Source: Massilia sp. IC2-477
GTDB taxonomy: Bacteria; Pseudomonadota; Gammaproteobacteria; Burkholderiales; Burkholderiaceae_D
Assembly: GCF_020707265.1 (NCBI RefSeq)
Contig: NZ_JAJFEQ010000001.1
Coordinates: 558,001-622,000, forward strand
Reading direction: 5' to 3'
Length of the DNA stretch: 64,000 nt
Of this stretch, positions 21,146-30,265 are shown in pieces (the first letter of the stretch is position 1; each line of letters opens with the position of its first letter). The notes beneath the pieces were generated by a model. It did not search any database, had not been told where the DNA came from, and worked only from the letters and a program-made list of their open reading frames with translations. The position numbers were made by a program, and so were the translations under genes.

Positions 21146-21446
21146 GGTGTGAATGTTGAGCCGGGAGGTCAGCGCACTATAGGCAGGCGCCGAGGCGGTG
21201 TCAACAGGTATTTAACTGGTATGCAAATTTCCTGTGCGCGGCGCGCTGAAAATGCCTACAAAATTTGCGTAAGTCTTTGAATTTGAAAATATTTTTATTG
21301 GTATGAAAACTGGTATTGTCGAGCGAGGGAAAAATGGCTGGTATTGCTTCTGGCAGAGGTGGCCTCCTTCTCCTTGTCATTGACGCTCCAGCTCTTGGCG
21401 AATTTATATTAATCTGTTCCGTTACAAGAAGATCGATGGAGAACCG
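21146..21446. promoter_or_regulatory. Divergent control region of the nag operon with repeated TGGTAT boxes
   Basis: 301 bases between the GlcNAc kinase and the kelch gene. TGGTAT occurs at 21218, 21300, 21312 and 21340, with a related AGGTAT at 21207; spacings of 11 and 12 bases put neighbours on one face of the helix. The middle (21270-21300) is strongly AT-rich. TGGTAT resembles the left half of NagR/DasR-type GntR operators. The boxes are direct, not inverted, repeats. Confidence 0.6.
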
Positions 21447-22481
21447 TTGAAGACAATTATCCCGGCAATGCTCGCCGCAGCGCTACTCGCGACCCCTTGC
21501 CAGGCCGCGGCACAAGCGGCCGCCGATGCGAAACCAGGCGCACGCTGGTCGCGCGCGGCTGACGCCTCCGTGGCCCGCCAGGAAATCTACCCGGTCGTCC
21601 TCGGCGACAGGATCATCGTGGCAGGCGGCGTGCTCTCGCAGCCACCCGGCTTCACCGACCACGTCGAAGCCTTCGACGTGACAGCCGGCCGCTGGACTAC
21701 GCTCGCCTCGCTGCCCGAAGGCCGCCATCACATCGCCCTGGCCGAGGCCGGTGGCAAGATCTATGGCATCGGCGGTTTCTCCGGCGCGATCCCCGACTGG
21801 CGCGCCCATGCGACGGTGTTCGTCTACGACCCGCGGGCAAACCGCTGGACCGCCGGTCCATCCTTGCCGCAGCCGCGGGCCGAAGGCGTGGTCGCGACGG
21901 TCAAGGGAAAGATCTACTTCATCGGCGGCCGGGTGCCGAGCAGCCCGGACGCGATGCACATCAATGCCCACGCAGATACCGCGAGAAGCGAGGCGCTGGA
22001 CCTCAGTTCCGGCCGCTGGGAGCGCATCGCGGACGCCCCCACCGCGCGCAACAGCGCGGCCGCGGCCGTCATCGACGGCAGGATCTACGTGGTCGGTGGC
22101 CGCCAGATGGTGGAGCAGGCCGATGGCAGGCGGCGCCCGGTCAACCTGGCGACGCTGGAGGTCTACGATCCCGCCACCAATCGCTGGGAAACGAAGGCGC
22201 CGATGCCCCAGGCGCAGGGCGGCTTGGCCGCTGTCGCTGTCGACGGCAAGCTGATTGCATTCGGCGGAGAGCAGTTCGTGCCAAGCACCAAGGTGTTCGC
22301 GGAGGCCTGGATCTACGATCCGAAGGCGGACCGCTGGTCGCCGCTGCCCGACATGCCGCTGCCGCGCCACGGCCATGGCGCAGTGGTCGTCGGCAAGCGC
22401 ATCTATGCCATCGGCGGCGGCGAAAAGGTGGGCGTCGGCGCCAGCCGGGTGCTGCAGGTACTCGAGCTCCCGGCCAACTAG
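21447..22481 (+). CDS. Secreted kelch-repeat protein
   Basis: Beta-propeller of 344 residues behind a signal peptide (1-24). Six kelch units are visible, each with a GG pair and a later W or Y: VAGGVLSQ..RWTTLASLP, GIGGFSGA..RWTAGPSLP, FIGGRVPS..RWERIADAP, VVGGRQMV..RWETKAPMP, AFGGEQF..RWSPLPDMP and AIGGGEKV. TTG 21447 is the start because GGAG lies 5 bases upstream and the next Met would remove the signal peptide's basic end. It resembles the NanM (sialate mutarotase) type in layout; a role with amino sugars is possible given the divergent nag operon but not shown. Confidence 0.88.
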   Translation: MKTIIPAMLAAALLATPCQAAAQAAADAKPGARWSRAADASVARQEIYPVVLGDRIIVAGGVLSQPPGFTDHVEAFDVTAGRWTTLASLPEGRHHIALAEAGGKIYGIGGFSGAIPDWRAHATVFVYDPRANRWTAGPSLPQPRAEGVVATVKGKIYFIGGRVPSSPDAMHINAHADTARSEALDLSSGRWERIADAPTARNSAAAAVIDGRIYVVGGRQMVEQADGRRRPVNLATLEVYDPATNRWETKAPMPQAQGGLAAVAVDGKLIAFGGEQFVPSTKVFAEAWIYDPKADRWSPLPDMPLPRHGHGAVVVGKRIYAIGGGEKVGVGASRVLQVLELPAN

Positions 22482-22485
22482 CTTC

Positions 22486-23841
22486 TTACGGCGCGTTGTG
22501 GCGGCTGCCGTTGCGGTCGACCAGTAGCAGCGCCGCCTGGCGCTCGCCGCGCGAGGCCTTGCGGCGCTCATTCTCGCCATGGACGTTGACCGCCGCGCTG
22601 GCCGGGCCGGTGACGGCGATGTCGGCGCGGCCGGCCGTCAGGCGGCGGCCGTCGAGTCCGCCGGAACCGCTGAGCCGCGCCTTGACCAGCTCGACGCTGC
22701 CGCCGATGTGGGCGGCGCCCGGGCCGGTGATCTTGAGCAGCAGGCGCTTGCCTTCGATGCGCGCGTCCAGGCCGCCGGAGCCGTGCAGCTCGGCGTCCAG
22801 GGTGTCGGACACCTTGGCCAGCTCGATGCCGCCCGGGCCGCTGGCCTTGACGGCCGCCCGCCTGACTGTCAGGCCGCCGGCCTCCAGGTCGCCCGAACCG
22901 CTGATGTCGGCCGTCAGTTCGCCGATGCTGCCGTCCAGTTTGGCGCTGCCGGGGCCGCTCAGGCGGACGATGGCGCTGGCCGCCTGCAGGCCGCTAACCT
23001 GCAGCTCGCCCGATCCTTCTACGACCGCGTCGAACTTCTTGATGTTGCCGGACACGCAGGCGCTGCCCGGGCCCTGCTGGACCGTGGTCGCCGCCTCGAC
23101 AGCCAGGCCGCAGGCTTCGAAGTCGCCCGATCCGCTGGCTTCAAGGCGCAGCTCGCGCGCGCTGCCCGCCAGTTTCATGCCGCCGGGGCCGCTCATGCGC
23201 GCAGTCAGGCGCGCCAGGCGCAGGCCGTCGGCTTCGAGGTCTCCGGGACCGCTGAGGGTGGCCGCCAGCTCGTTGCCGACGCCGGACAGGCGCACGTCGC
23301 CCGGCCCCGACATGTCGAGGTCGACATTGGCCGACTTCACGCGGTGCAGGTCGACGTCGCCGCTGCCGCTGGCGCGCAGCGTCAGCTCGCGTACCGCGCC
23401 GGACGCCTGCAGGTCGCCCGGGCCGTCGACGCTGAGGCTGAAGCGGTCGCCGGAGAGCTGCAGCAGTTCGACGTCGCCGCTGCCGTTCATCCTGAGGCTC
23501 TTGAGCTGGCCGGCGGTGATGCTGATGGTGGGCGTCTCGCGCTTGCCCCAGCTGAAGTGAAAACCGTTGCGCTGCACCGGGCGCACCACCAGGGTGTCGC
23601 CACGCACGGAGGTCTCGATCTCGTCGAGCTCCTTGCGCTCGCCCCGCAGTTCGAGCGCCTGGCGGCCCTGGGCGCGCACGACCACCTTGTACGGGCCCGA
23701 CAGCTCGATGGCGCTGAAGGGCTGGACGCTGCGCTGCTGCGCCACCGGGGCGGCCGGCGACTCGGCACGGCTGGCCTGGGCGGCGAGGAAACCGGCCGAG
23801 ATGGCGGCGGCAAGGAGGACGGGCTTGAGGACGGTTTTCAT
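22486..23841 (-). CDS. Secreted DUF2807 (GIN) beta-helix protein with long tandem repeat
   Basis: Periplasmic or surface protein of 451 residues with signal peptide 1-26. After the typical DUF2807 start (VQPFSAIELSGPYKVVV, ELRGERKELDEIETSV), about 16 rungs of roughly 20 residues follow. Each carries S/T/N-G-S-G-D or S-G-P-G-D, with the G-S-G and G-P-G forms often alternating. This should fold as a long right-handed parallel beta-helix. DUF2807 proteins are usually about half this length, so it looks internally duplicated. Function unknown; a binding or adhesion role is inferred from fold only. Confidence 0.85.
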   Translation of the reverse strand: MKTVLKPVLLAAAISAGFLAAQASRAESPAAPVAQQRSVQPFSAIELSGPYKVVVRAQGRQALELRGERKELDEIETSVRGDTLVVRPVQRNGFHFSWGKRETPTISITAGQLKSLRMNGSGDVELLQLSGDRFSLSVDGPGDLQASGAVRELTLRASGSGDVDLHRVKSANVDLDMSGPGDVRLSGVGNELAATLSGPGDLEADGLRLARLTARMSGPGGMKLAGSARELRLEASGSGDFEACGLAVEAATTVQQGPGSACVSGNIKKFDAVVEGSGELQVSGLQAASAIVRLSGPGSAKLDGSIGELTADISGSGDLEAGGLTVRRAAVKASGPGGIELAKVSDTLDAELHGSGGLDARIEGKRLLLKITGPGAAHIGGSVELVKARLSGSGGLDGRRLTAGRADIAVTGPASAAVNVHGENERRKASRGERQAALLLVDRNGSRHNAP

Positions 23842-24060
23842 GTTCTTGTCGTCGATCGAAACAGGGGAGCCTGAACATTAAGGCAAGCCGCCGGCGGCCG
23901 CATGCGAAAACCGACGGACGCGCAAAATCGGGGACCAGAATGCATATCGAACGGATGAGCCGTGCCGTCGGCCTCGTCGTTCCCAGCGGAAGCCTGTTGG
24001 CATGGGCCGCCATTTTGGCATAGGCTTTTTCGTCCCGACATTGACTCGCATCGACAGCTG

Positions 24061-26922
24061 ATGAGTTACAACGCCCCGCCGCAGGCTGTGGCCGAGATCG
24101 ACGACCTGGTTGTGACACACGAACTGGCCACCCGGCCGGCTCGCGTGCCCGATCATGCCGCCGAAAACCGGGCCCTCGCCGCGCTGGCGCAGGACCTGGC
24201 GCAGAAGCCGGACCGGATGCCCGAACGGCTGGAGGAAGTGCTGCGCGCGCTGTGCGGCGTCGAGGCATGCGGCGTCGGCCTGCCGGCGGAAACGGACGGC
24301 GGCTTCGACTGGCACGCGGCGGGGGCGGACGGCGTCGTGCTGCTGCGCCGGCCGGCACGCGTGTTCCCCTTCCTGGAGGGCGCCGCGGCGCCGGCCGAAC
24401 TGCTGCTGGCCACCTGCAGGTGCGAGGATGGCGGCATTGGCGTCATCTGGGTCGCCAGCCGCGGCGACGAACGCCGCCTCGACGCCGAGGATGCGCGTCT
24501 GCTGCGCAGCCTGGCGCCGTTTGCCGCCGCCGCCCAGCGCCTGGCGGGTTCGCATGGCCATGCGGGCCAGGCGCGGCGCGAGATGGAACGCGACTTTGTC
24601 CGCCGCACCGACGAATTGCAGGCCACCCAGGCGCGCCTGGCCGACGAGGCGGCCCAGCGCCTGGCCGCCGAGCGCGAGCTGCGCGAAAGCCATGCGATCC
24701 TGGAGGCGGCCATGCACACCGAAGCGGTCGGCCTGGCCTTCTATGCGCTCGACGGCAGCATCATCGACTGCAACAGCGCGCTCGAACGGATGAGCGGCTA
24801 CGGCCGCGAGGAACTGCGCAGCGCGGTGCGCTGGAGCGATCTGGCCACGCCCGAGTTCACCGACACCACGCTGCGCGCGCTGGCCGAACTGCGCAGCGGC
24901 GGCCGCACGGCCCCGTACATCAAGCAGCTCGCACGCAAGGACGGCAGCCGCTGGTGGGCCATGGTGGCGCCGACCTGCCTGCCCGGCGAAGGCGATGAGC
25001 GCAAGTGCATCGCCTTTGTCATCGACATCACCGAAACGCGCCGCGCCGAAGTGGCGCTGCAGGCCAGCGAAGAACGCTTCCAGGCCCTGATGAAAGGCCT
25101 GGCCCAGGCCACTTGGGAAACCGATGCCGACGGCGCGGTGCGCACCGATTCGCCCGGCTGGCGCCGGATGACGGGCCAGAGCGTGGAAGAATCGGCGGGC
25201 CTGGGCTGGGTCAACGCGGTGCATCCCGACGATCGCCATTTCGTCATGCGCCATTGGCACGAAGCCGTGGCCCAGGGCTCGCCCGTCAACGCCGAATTCC
25301 GGGTGCGCCAGGCCGGCGGCGGCTGGCGCTGGACCAATGCGCGCGCCGCGCCGCTGCGCAATCCCGACGGCAGCATTGCGCGCTGGATCGGCATGAACAT
25401 CGACGTCGATGCGCGCCGCCAGGCCGAGGCCGCCCTGCGCGAAAGCGACGGCCGCTTCCGGGTGCTGGCCGAAGCCTCGCCGGCCCTGATCTTCCAGCTC
25501 GACGAGCAGGGCCAGGTGAGCTACGCCAACCGGCGCAGCCTGGAAGTGGTCGGCATGCGCGCCGGGACCGGGCCGGCCGACGGCTGGGGCTCGCTGCTGC
25601 ATCCGGACGACGGCCCGCGCTACATCGAGCGCGTGCGGACGGCGATCGCGGAACGCGCACCCTTCCAGCAGCGGGTGCGGGCGCGCGCCGCAGACGGCGG
25701 CTGGCACTGGTTCGAAAGCCATGGCGCGCCCCTGTTCGGGGCCGGCAACGCCTACCGCGGCCACGTCGGCATCTCGATCGACGTCACCGAAGCGGTGCAG
25801 GCGGAAGAGGCGCTGCGCAACGCCGACCGCCGCAAGGACGAGTTCCTGGCGACCCTGGCGCACGAGCTGCGCAACCCGCTGGCGCCGATCAGCAACGCGG
25901 TGCACCTGCTGCGCCGGCCGGACGGGCGCCGCACCGCCGACCGCATGGTCGAGATGGTGGGGCGTCAGGTGCGCCAGATGGTGCGCCTGGTGGACGACCT
26001 GATGGACGTCTCGCGCATCACCCAGGGCAAGCTGGAGCTGCGCCGCGAACCGCTGTCGCTGGCCGAGATCCTGTCGATGGCCGTCGAGACCAGCATGCCG
26101 GCGATCGAGGCCGGGCGGCATGAACTGACGGTGTCGCTGCCGGAAGAGACCCTGGTGCTGGAAGCGGACAAGGTCAGGCTGACCCAGGTCTTCGGCAACA
26201 TGCTCAACAACGCCGCCAAGTACACCGACCGCGGTGGCCATATCTGGGCGAGCGCATGGCGCGAGGACGACAAGGTAGTGGTCTCGGTGCGCGACAGCGG
26301 CATCGGCATCCCGGCGGCCAAGCTGCCGCACGTGTTCGAGATGTTCTCGCAGGCCCACCGCGACAGCGTGCGCGGCCAGGCCGGGCTGGGCATCGGACTG
26401 ACCATGGTGCGCAGCCTGGTCGAACTGCATGGCGGCAGCGTCGAGGCGCGCAGCGAAGGGCCGGGGCAGGGCAGCGAATTCCTGGTGCGCCTGCCGCTGG
26501 CGCCGGTGGCGGCGCCCGTCGCCCACGACGGCCTTGATGAGGGCGCGGCGCCGCTCGAGGGCCGGCGCGTGCTGGTGGTCGACGACAACGGCGACGCGGC
26601 CGAGTCGCTGGCCCTGCTGCTGCAGGCCGCCGGGGCCGAGGTGCGCACCGCGCGCGATGGGCCGGCCGGGCTGGAGGCGGTGCGCCAGATGACGCCGCAT
26701 GCGGTGCTGCTCGACCTCGGCATGCCGGGCATGGACGGCTTCGAGGTGGCGCGCCGCCTGCGCGCCGATCCGGGCAATGCCGCGCTGGTGCTGGTGGCCC
26801 TCACCGGCTGGGGCCAGGCCGAGGACCGGCGCCGCACCCAGGCCAGCGGCTTCGATCATCACCTCACCAAGCCGGTGGATGTCGACCTGCTGCTGGATAT
26901 CCTGGGGCGTATCCGGGCGTAG
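24061..26922 (+). CDS. Hybrid sensor histidine kinase with three PAS domains and a receiver
   Basis: Cytoplasmic signalling kinase of 953 residues, no membrane helices. Order: a degenerate GAF-like region (about 30-165), PAS/PAC at about 211-335, 338-460 and 461-585, HisKA with phospho-acceptor H601 (LAHELRNPLAP), HATPase from about 700 to 815 (NMLNNAAKYTDRGG; DSGIGIP; GLGIGLTMV), and a C-terminal REC domain with phospho-acceptor D885 in LLDLGMPGMDG. The start is placed at ATG 24061; an in-frame start 99 bases upstream cannot be excluded. No partner regulator is adjacent, so output may be through phosphorelay. Its stop codon TAG lies within the terminal repeat of a family A element. Confidence 0.93.
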   Translation: MSYNAPPQAVAEIDDLVVTHELATRPARVPDHAAENRALAALAQDLAQKPDRMPERLEEVLRALCGVEACGVGLPAETDGGFDWHAAGADGVVLLRRPARVFPFLEGAAAPAELLLATCRCEDGGIGVIWVASRGDERRLDAEDARLLRSLAPFAAAAQRLAGSHGHAGQARREMERDFVRRTDELQATQARLADEAAQRLAAERELRESHAILEAAMHTEAVGLAFYALDGSIIDCNSALERMSGYGREELRSAVRWSDLATPEFTDTTLRALAELRSGGRTAPYIKQLARKDGSRWWAMVAPTCLPGEGDERKCIAFVIDITETRRAEVALQASEERFQALMKGLAQATWETDADGAVRTDSPGWRRMTGQSVEESAGLGWVNAVHPDDRHFVMRHWHEAVAQGSPVNAEFRVRQAGGGWRWTNARAAPLRNPDGSIARWIGMNIDVDARRQAEAALRESDGRFRVLAEASPALIFQLDEQGQVSYANRRSLEVVGMRAGTGPADGWGSLLHPDDGPRYIERVRTAIAERAPFQQRVRARAADGGWHWFESHGAPLFGAGNAYRGHVGISIDVTEAVQAEEALRNADRRKDEFLATLAHELRNPLAPISNAVHLLRRPDGRRTADRMVEMVGRQVRQMVRLVDDLMDVSRITQGKLELRREPLSLAEILSMAVETSMPAIEAGRHELTVSLPEETLVLEADKVRLTQVFGNMLNNAAKYTDRGGHIWASAWREDDKVVVSVRDSGIGIPAAKLPHVFEMFSQAHRDSVRGQAGLGIGLTMVRSLVELHGGSVEARSEGPGQGSEFLVRLPLAPVAAPVAHDGLDEGAAPLEGRRVLVVDDNGDAAESLALLLQAAGAEVRTARDGPAGLEAVRQMTPHAVLLDLGMPGMDGFEVARRLRADPGNAALVLVALTGWGQAEDRRRTQASGFDHHLTKPVDVDLLLDILGRIRA

Positions 26923-27030
26923 GGTGGGCGGGTTCCCCGCCCACGCGGTGACAGTTTGCTGCAAGATCATCCTGCACGAAATTGGAGCCAGCAACGATCA
27001 CCGCGTGGGCAGGAGACCTGCCCACCCTAC
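26918..27030. repeat. Dispersed inverted-repeat element (family A), copy 2
   Basis: 113-bp element with ends CGTAGGGTGGGC and GCCCACCCTAC. Left hairpin GGGCGGG/CCCGCCC, inner arms ACGCGGTGA and TCACCGCGT. Its left end overlaps the last codon and the TAG stop of the histidine kinase. A shortened copy follows at 27055-27083. Confidence 0.85.
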
Positions 27031-27054
27031 AATGCTGCGCATATAGTGGCTGAA

Positions 27055-27083
27055 CGCGCGGTCGGCAGAGCCGACCACCCTAC
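27055..27083. repeat. Truncated family A element
   Basis: CGCGCGGTCGGC, then GCCGACC and ACCCTACAGTGCTA: the right-hand end of the family A element repeated after copy 2, with a shared CTACA(A/G)TGC tail. Confidence 0.6.
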
Positions 27084-27117
27084 AGTGCTATAGTTATTCC
27101 TCACCTGAGGAGCCCGC

Positions 27118-27942
27118 ATGTCTTCGCTTACCGTCCGCCAGCTCGACGTCGACCTGTCGCGCGGCTTCGGCCGCCGCTGGCTGGGCGGCGATGCCTATCG
27201 CACCCAGCTGTTCAACGCGCTGTCGATGACCTTCCCGATCGGGGAGCAGATGTTCATCGACAGCCTGCGCGCCATCCCGCAAGACCAGCTCACCGATCCG
27301 CTCCTGCGCGCCGAGGTCAAGGATTTCATTGGCCAGGAAGCGACCCACCGCCACATGCACGTCCAGTACAACGCCGAGCTGGAACGGCAGGGCCTCTCCT
27401 TTGTCACCGGCGAACGCCTCGCGCGCCGGATACGCCGCGTGACCGGTTTCAGCGTGCGAAGCCGGGTGGCGATCACCTGCGCGCTGGAGCACTACACGGC
27501 GATGCTGGCCGACGGCGTGCTACGCCATCCCGAATGGATCACGGATGCCGAGCCCCAGCTGCGCCGCCTGTGGGAGTGGCATGCGGTGGAGGAGCTGGAG
27601 CACAAGGCGGTGGCGTTTGACGCCTACCGCGCCGCCGGCGGCGGCTACTGGCGCCGGGTACTGTGGTTCCTGCACGTGAGCCTGGTGTTCTGGTTCGATA
27701 ACTTCGTGCAGACCGCCCACAACCTGCGGCGCGACGGCGCGCTGTGGAAGCTGTCGACCTGGGCGAGCGCCGCGCGCATGTGGTTCGGGCGGCGCGGGCT
27801 GGCCTGGCACATGGCCGGACCCGTGCTGCACTATTTCTCGCCACGCTTCCATCCTTGGCAACATGACAATCGCAGCCTGGTCCAGATGTGGCTCGACCGC
27901 AACAGCAGCGCCTACCGGGCAGTGCGCACGACCACGCCTTGA
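27118..27942 (+). CDS. Predicted metal-dependent hydrolase (PF10118 type)
   Basis: Protein of 274 residues in the family annotated as predicted metal-dependent hydrolases (COG3687). His and Glu residues suited to metal binding lie in FIGQEATHRHMHVQYNAEL (about 62-80), CALEHYTA (about 120-127) and WEWHAVEELEHKAVAFD (about 153-169), a pattern like ferritin-type di-iron helices. One hydrophobic segment (RVLWFLHVSLVFWFDNF, about 180-197). GAGGAG precedes ATG 27118. Substrate unknown. Confidence 0.82.
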   Translation: MSSLTVRQLDVDLSRGFGRRWLGGDAYRTQLFNALSMTFPIGEQMFIDSLRAIPQDQLTDPLLRAEVKDFIGQEATHRHMHVQYNAELERQGLSFVTGERLARRIRRVTGFSVRSRVAITCALEHYTAMLADGVLRHPEWITDAEPQLRRLWEWHAVEELEHKAVAFDAYRAAGGGYWRRVLWFLHVSLVFWFDNFVQTAHNLRRDGALWKLSTWASAARMWFGRRGLAWHMAGPVLHYFSPRFHPWQHDNRSLVQMWLDRNSSAYRAVRTTTP

Positions 27943-27986
27943 CCGCTGCCGGGCCTGCCGCGTGGCGGGGGAGGGGTGGGCGGTGT

Positions 27987-27992
27987 CATAAT
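27987..27992 (+). promoter_or_regulatory. Candidate -10 box for the two small genes at 28016 and 28208
   Basis: CATAAT lies 24 bases upstream of the GTG start. No convincing -35 is present. Confidence 0.35.
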
Positions 27993-28015
27993 GCGGGCAT
28001 GGAAGGAGAACTCCC

Positions 28016-28201
28016 GTGATTCGCTATATGGGCACCCGCAAGAACGACGAAGGGGCGGCCGTCTACGTCTTCATTGTCAACGGCATGCACAAGGAAGTGC
28101 GTGAGCATGCGCTCAAGCAGCATCCTGGCTGCTTCGAGGCCCTGCCGGCGTCGGTCAAGGCCAAGATCGCGGCCAACCGCGCCTGGCTGTCCAAGCTGTA
28201 A
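28016..28201 (+). CDS. Small hypothetical protein
   Basis: 61 residues starting at GTG 28016, with AAGGAG 7 bases upstream. Composition is normal for the genome. The sequence starts MIRYMGTRKNDEGAAVYVFIVN and ends in a basic, amphipathic helix (ASVKAKIAANRAWLSKL). No domain recognised. It ends 6 bases before the next gene and is likely co-transcribed with it. Confidence 0.6.
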   Translation: MIRYMGTRKNDEGAAVYVFIVNGMHKEVREHALKQHPGCFEALPASVKAKIAANRAWLSKL

Positions 28202-28207
28202 GCCGCC

Positions 28208-28672
28208 GTGCGAGCCCCCCGACTGGCGCTTGCCGCCGCACTCTTTACTTCTTCCCTGGCCGCCCAGGCCATGCCCTCGACCTTCGGCCAGGTAGTCGGC
28301 AATGCCTTGCTGTGCCGCAGCGCCCTCGACAACCGGTACTTCCACGACTACCTGACGACGTCCTTCGGCCCGGCCTATAAGCGCGAGGGCGGCGCGTGGT
28401 GGTTCAAGGTCGAGGCGACCCTGTGGGGCGCCGAGGTAAAGGAAGTCATGGTCAGCGACGATACCAGCGAGCTGGTCTTTATCGCCGCGCTCACCGACAG
28501 CACGCCGCAGGAGCTGGAAGGGGCGATCAAGGCCGCTTCCGGCACCGCCTTCCGGGCGGTCGACGCCTCGCCCTTTCCTTTGCGTGTATCAAATCCGGGC
28601 AGCACGATCGCTTACATGAATGACAAAAGCAAGATATATTGCGCGAAGTTCAAATCGCTGCCGGTCCGCTAG
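28208..28672 (+). CDS. Secreted hypothetical protein
   Basis: 154 residues, GTG start. Signal peptide 1-21 (MRAPRLALAAALFTSSLAAQA). The mature part has two Cys (LLCRSAL and IYCAKF) that could form one disulfide, with an alternating polar pattern suggesting a small alpha/beta fold. It lies between a small unknown gene and gspA; there is no recognisable family. Confidence 0.65.
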   Translation: MRAPRLALAAALFTSSLAAQAMPSTFGQVVGNALLCRSALDNRYFHDYLTTSFGPAYKREGGAWWFKVEATLWGAEVKEVMVSDDTSELVFIAALTDSTPQELEGAIKAASGTAFRAVDASPFPLRVSNPGSTIAYMNDKSKIYCAKFKSLPVR

Positions 28673-28690
28673 ACGCGCCTGCATCACAGC

Positions 28691-30262
28691 ATGTACAACC
28701 ACTATTTCCACCTGAAGGGCGCGCCGTTTTCGATCGCCCCTGACCCGCGCTACCTGTTCATGAGCGAGCGCCACCGCGAGGCGCTGGCGCACCTGCTGTA
28801 TGGCATCGGCAGCGGCGGCGGTTTCGTCCTGCTGACCGGCGAGATCGGGGCCGGAAAGACCACGGTGTGCCGCTGCTTCATCGAGCAGATCCCCGAGAAC
28901 TGCCGCCTGGCCTATATCTTCAATCCGCGCCTGAGCGTGGAGGAACTGCTGCTGAGCGTGTGCGACGAGTTCCGCATCGAACTGCCGCCGGCCGGCACGG
29001 CCATTGGCCTCAAGGGTTACGTCGATGCGATCAACCGCTACCTGCTGGAATCGCACGCCCAGGGCCTGAACAACGTGCTGGTCATCGACGAGGCGCAGAA
29101 CCTGTCGGCCGAGGTGCTGGAGCAGCTGCGTCTGCTGACCAACCTCGAGACCAGCGAACGCAAACTCCTGCAGATCATCCTGATCGGCCAGCCCGAACTG
29201 CGCAGCATGCTGGCGCGCCCCGAGCTGGAACAGCTGGCCCAGCGCGTGATCGCGCGCTACCACCTGGGACCGCTCTCGGAAGCGGAAACCGGCGCCTACG
29301 TCGCGCACCGGCTGGCGGTGGCGGGGGCGGGCGGCACGCCGTTTCCGCCCACGCTCACGCCCCTGATCCATGCGCTGACCCACGGCGTGCCGCGCCGGAT
29401 CAACCTGCTGTGCGACCGCGCGCTGCTCGGCGCCTATGTCGAGAACAGCCCGCAGGTGACGCGCGCGATCCTCAGGAAAGCGGCAAGCGAAGTCTTCGCC
29501 GGCGAACCGGCGCCGCGCCGCCTCCGGATGCCGCTGGTGGCGGGCGGTGTGCTGGCGCTGGCGGCGGTCAGCGCGGCGGCGTGGCAGGCGCTGCCCGCGC
29601 GGGCGCCGGCGTCGGCGCCGCCGGCACTGGCAAGCAAGCCGGCCAGGGCGGCGCCGGCTTCGTCCACCGTGCCGCCGGTGCAGGCCGAGGAAACCAATGC
29701 GCTGCGCGAGCTCGCCGTGCTGTGGGGCCAGCCGCTGGCAGGGGACAAGCCCTGCGAAGCGGCGCTGCGCCTTGACCTGCGCTGCCACCAGGGCCGCGGC
29801 GGCCTGTACGAACTGCGCCTGCTGGACCGTCCGGCCGTGGTCACCCTGCACGACGGCCCGCGCACCGGCTACGCGGTGCTGTCCGCCATGGACGCCGACA
29901 GCGTCACCCTCAGCGCCGGCGCCCGGCGCGAGCGGGTCGACCTGGCCACCTTCGTGGCCCGTTTCGGCGGCGAGTTCACCACCTTCTGGCGCATGCCGCG
30001 CAATTTCCGCGAGGAGCTGGCCGAGGGCGCGCGTGGGCCGGACGTCGACTGGCTGGCCGGGCGCCTGGCCCAGCTGAACAAGGCCCCGGTCCCGAAGGCC
30101 GATCGCCCGCTCGACGCCGATACGCGCGAACTGCTGCGGCGCTTCCAGGCGGCCCAGAACCTGAAGGCGGACGGCCTGGCCGGCCCGCGCACCTACATGC
30201 GCCTGAACCAGCTGTCCGGCGTGCCGGAACCGCGCCTGCTGGCGCACGCGACGGGAAAATAA
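28691..30262 (+). CDS. gspA: GspA/ExeA-type ATPase with peptidoglycan-binding domain
   Basis: Inner-membrane ATPase of 523 residues that, with GspB, inserts the type II secretion secretin through the peptidoglycan. N-terminal AAA domain: Walker A GEIGAGKTT at 50-58, Walker B VLVIDEAQN near 131-139. A transmembrane helix is at about 279-300, followed by an Ala/Pro-rich periplasmic linker, a central domain, and a C-terminal peptidoglycan-binding type 1 domain (RELLRRFQAAQNLKADGLAGPRTYMRL, about 478-504). It is 3 bases upstream of gspB. No other type II secretion genes are in the window. Confidence 0.93.
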   Translation: MYNHYFHLKGAPFSIAPDPRYLFMSERHREALAHLLYGIGSGGGFVLLTGEIGAGKTTVCRCFIEQIPENCRLAYIFNPRLSVEELLLSVCDEFRIELPPAGTAIGLKGYVDAINRYLLESHAQGLNNVLVIDEAQNLSAEVLEQLRLLTNLETSERKLLQIILIGQPELRSMLARPELEQLAQRVIARYHLGPLSEAETGAYVAHRLAVAGAGGTPFPPTLTPLIHALTHGVPRRINLLCDRALLGAYVENSPQVTRAILRKAASEVFAGEPAPRRLRMPLVAGGVLALAAVSAAAWQALPARAPASAPPALASKPARAAPASSTVPPVQAEETNALRELAVLWGQPLAGDKPCEAALRLDLRCHQGRGGLYELRLLDRPAVVTLHDGPRTGYAVLSAMDADSVTLSAGARRERVDLATFVARFGGEFTTFWRMPRNFREELAEGARGPDVDWLAGRLAQLNKAPVPKADRPLDADTRELLRRFQAAQNLKADGLAGPRTYMRLNQLSGVPEPRLLAHATGK

Positions 30263-30265
30263 CGA

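Noticed and set aside
27118-27942. Ferritin-like di-iron monooxygenase
   Set aside because: The His/Glu helices are suggestive, but the canonical ExxH spacing is not complete enough to claim it.
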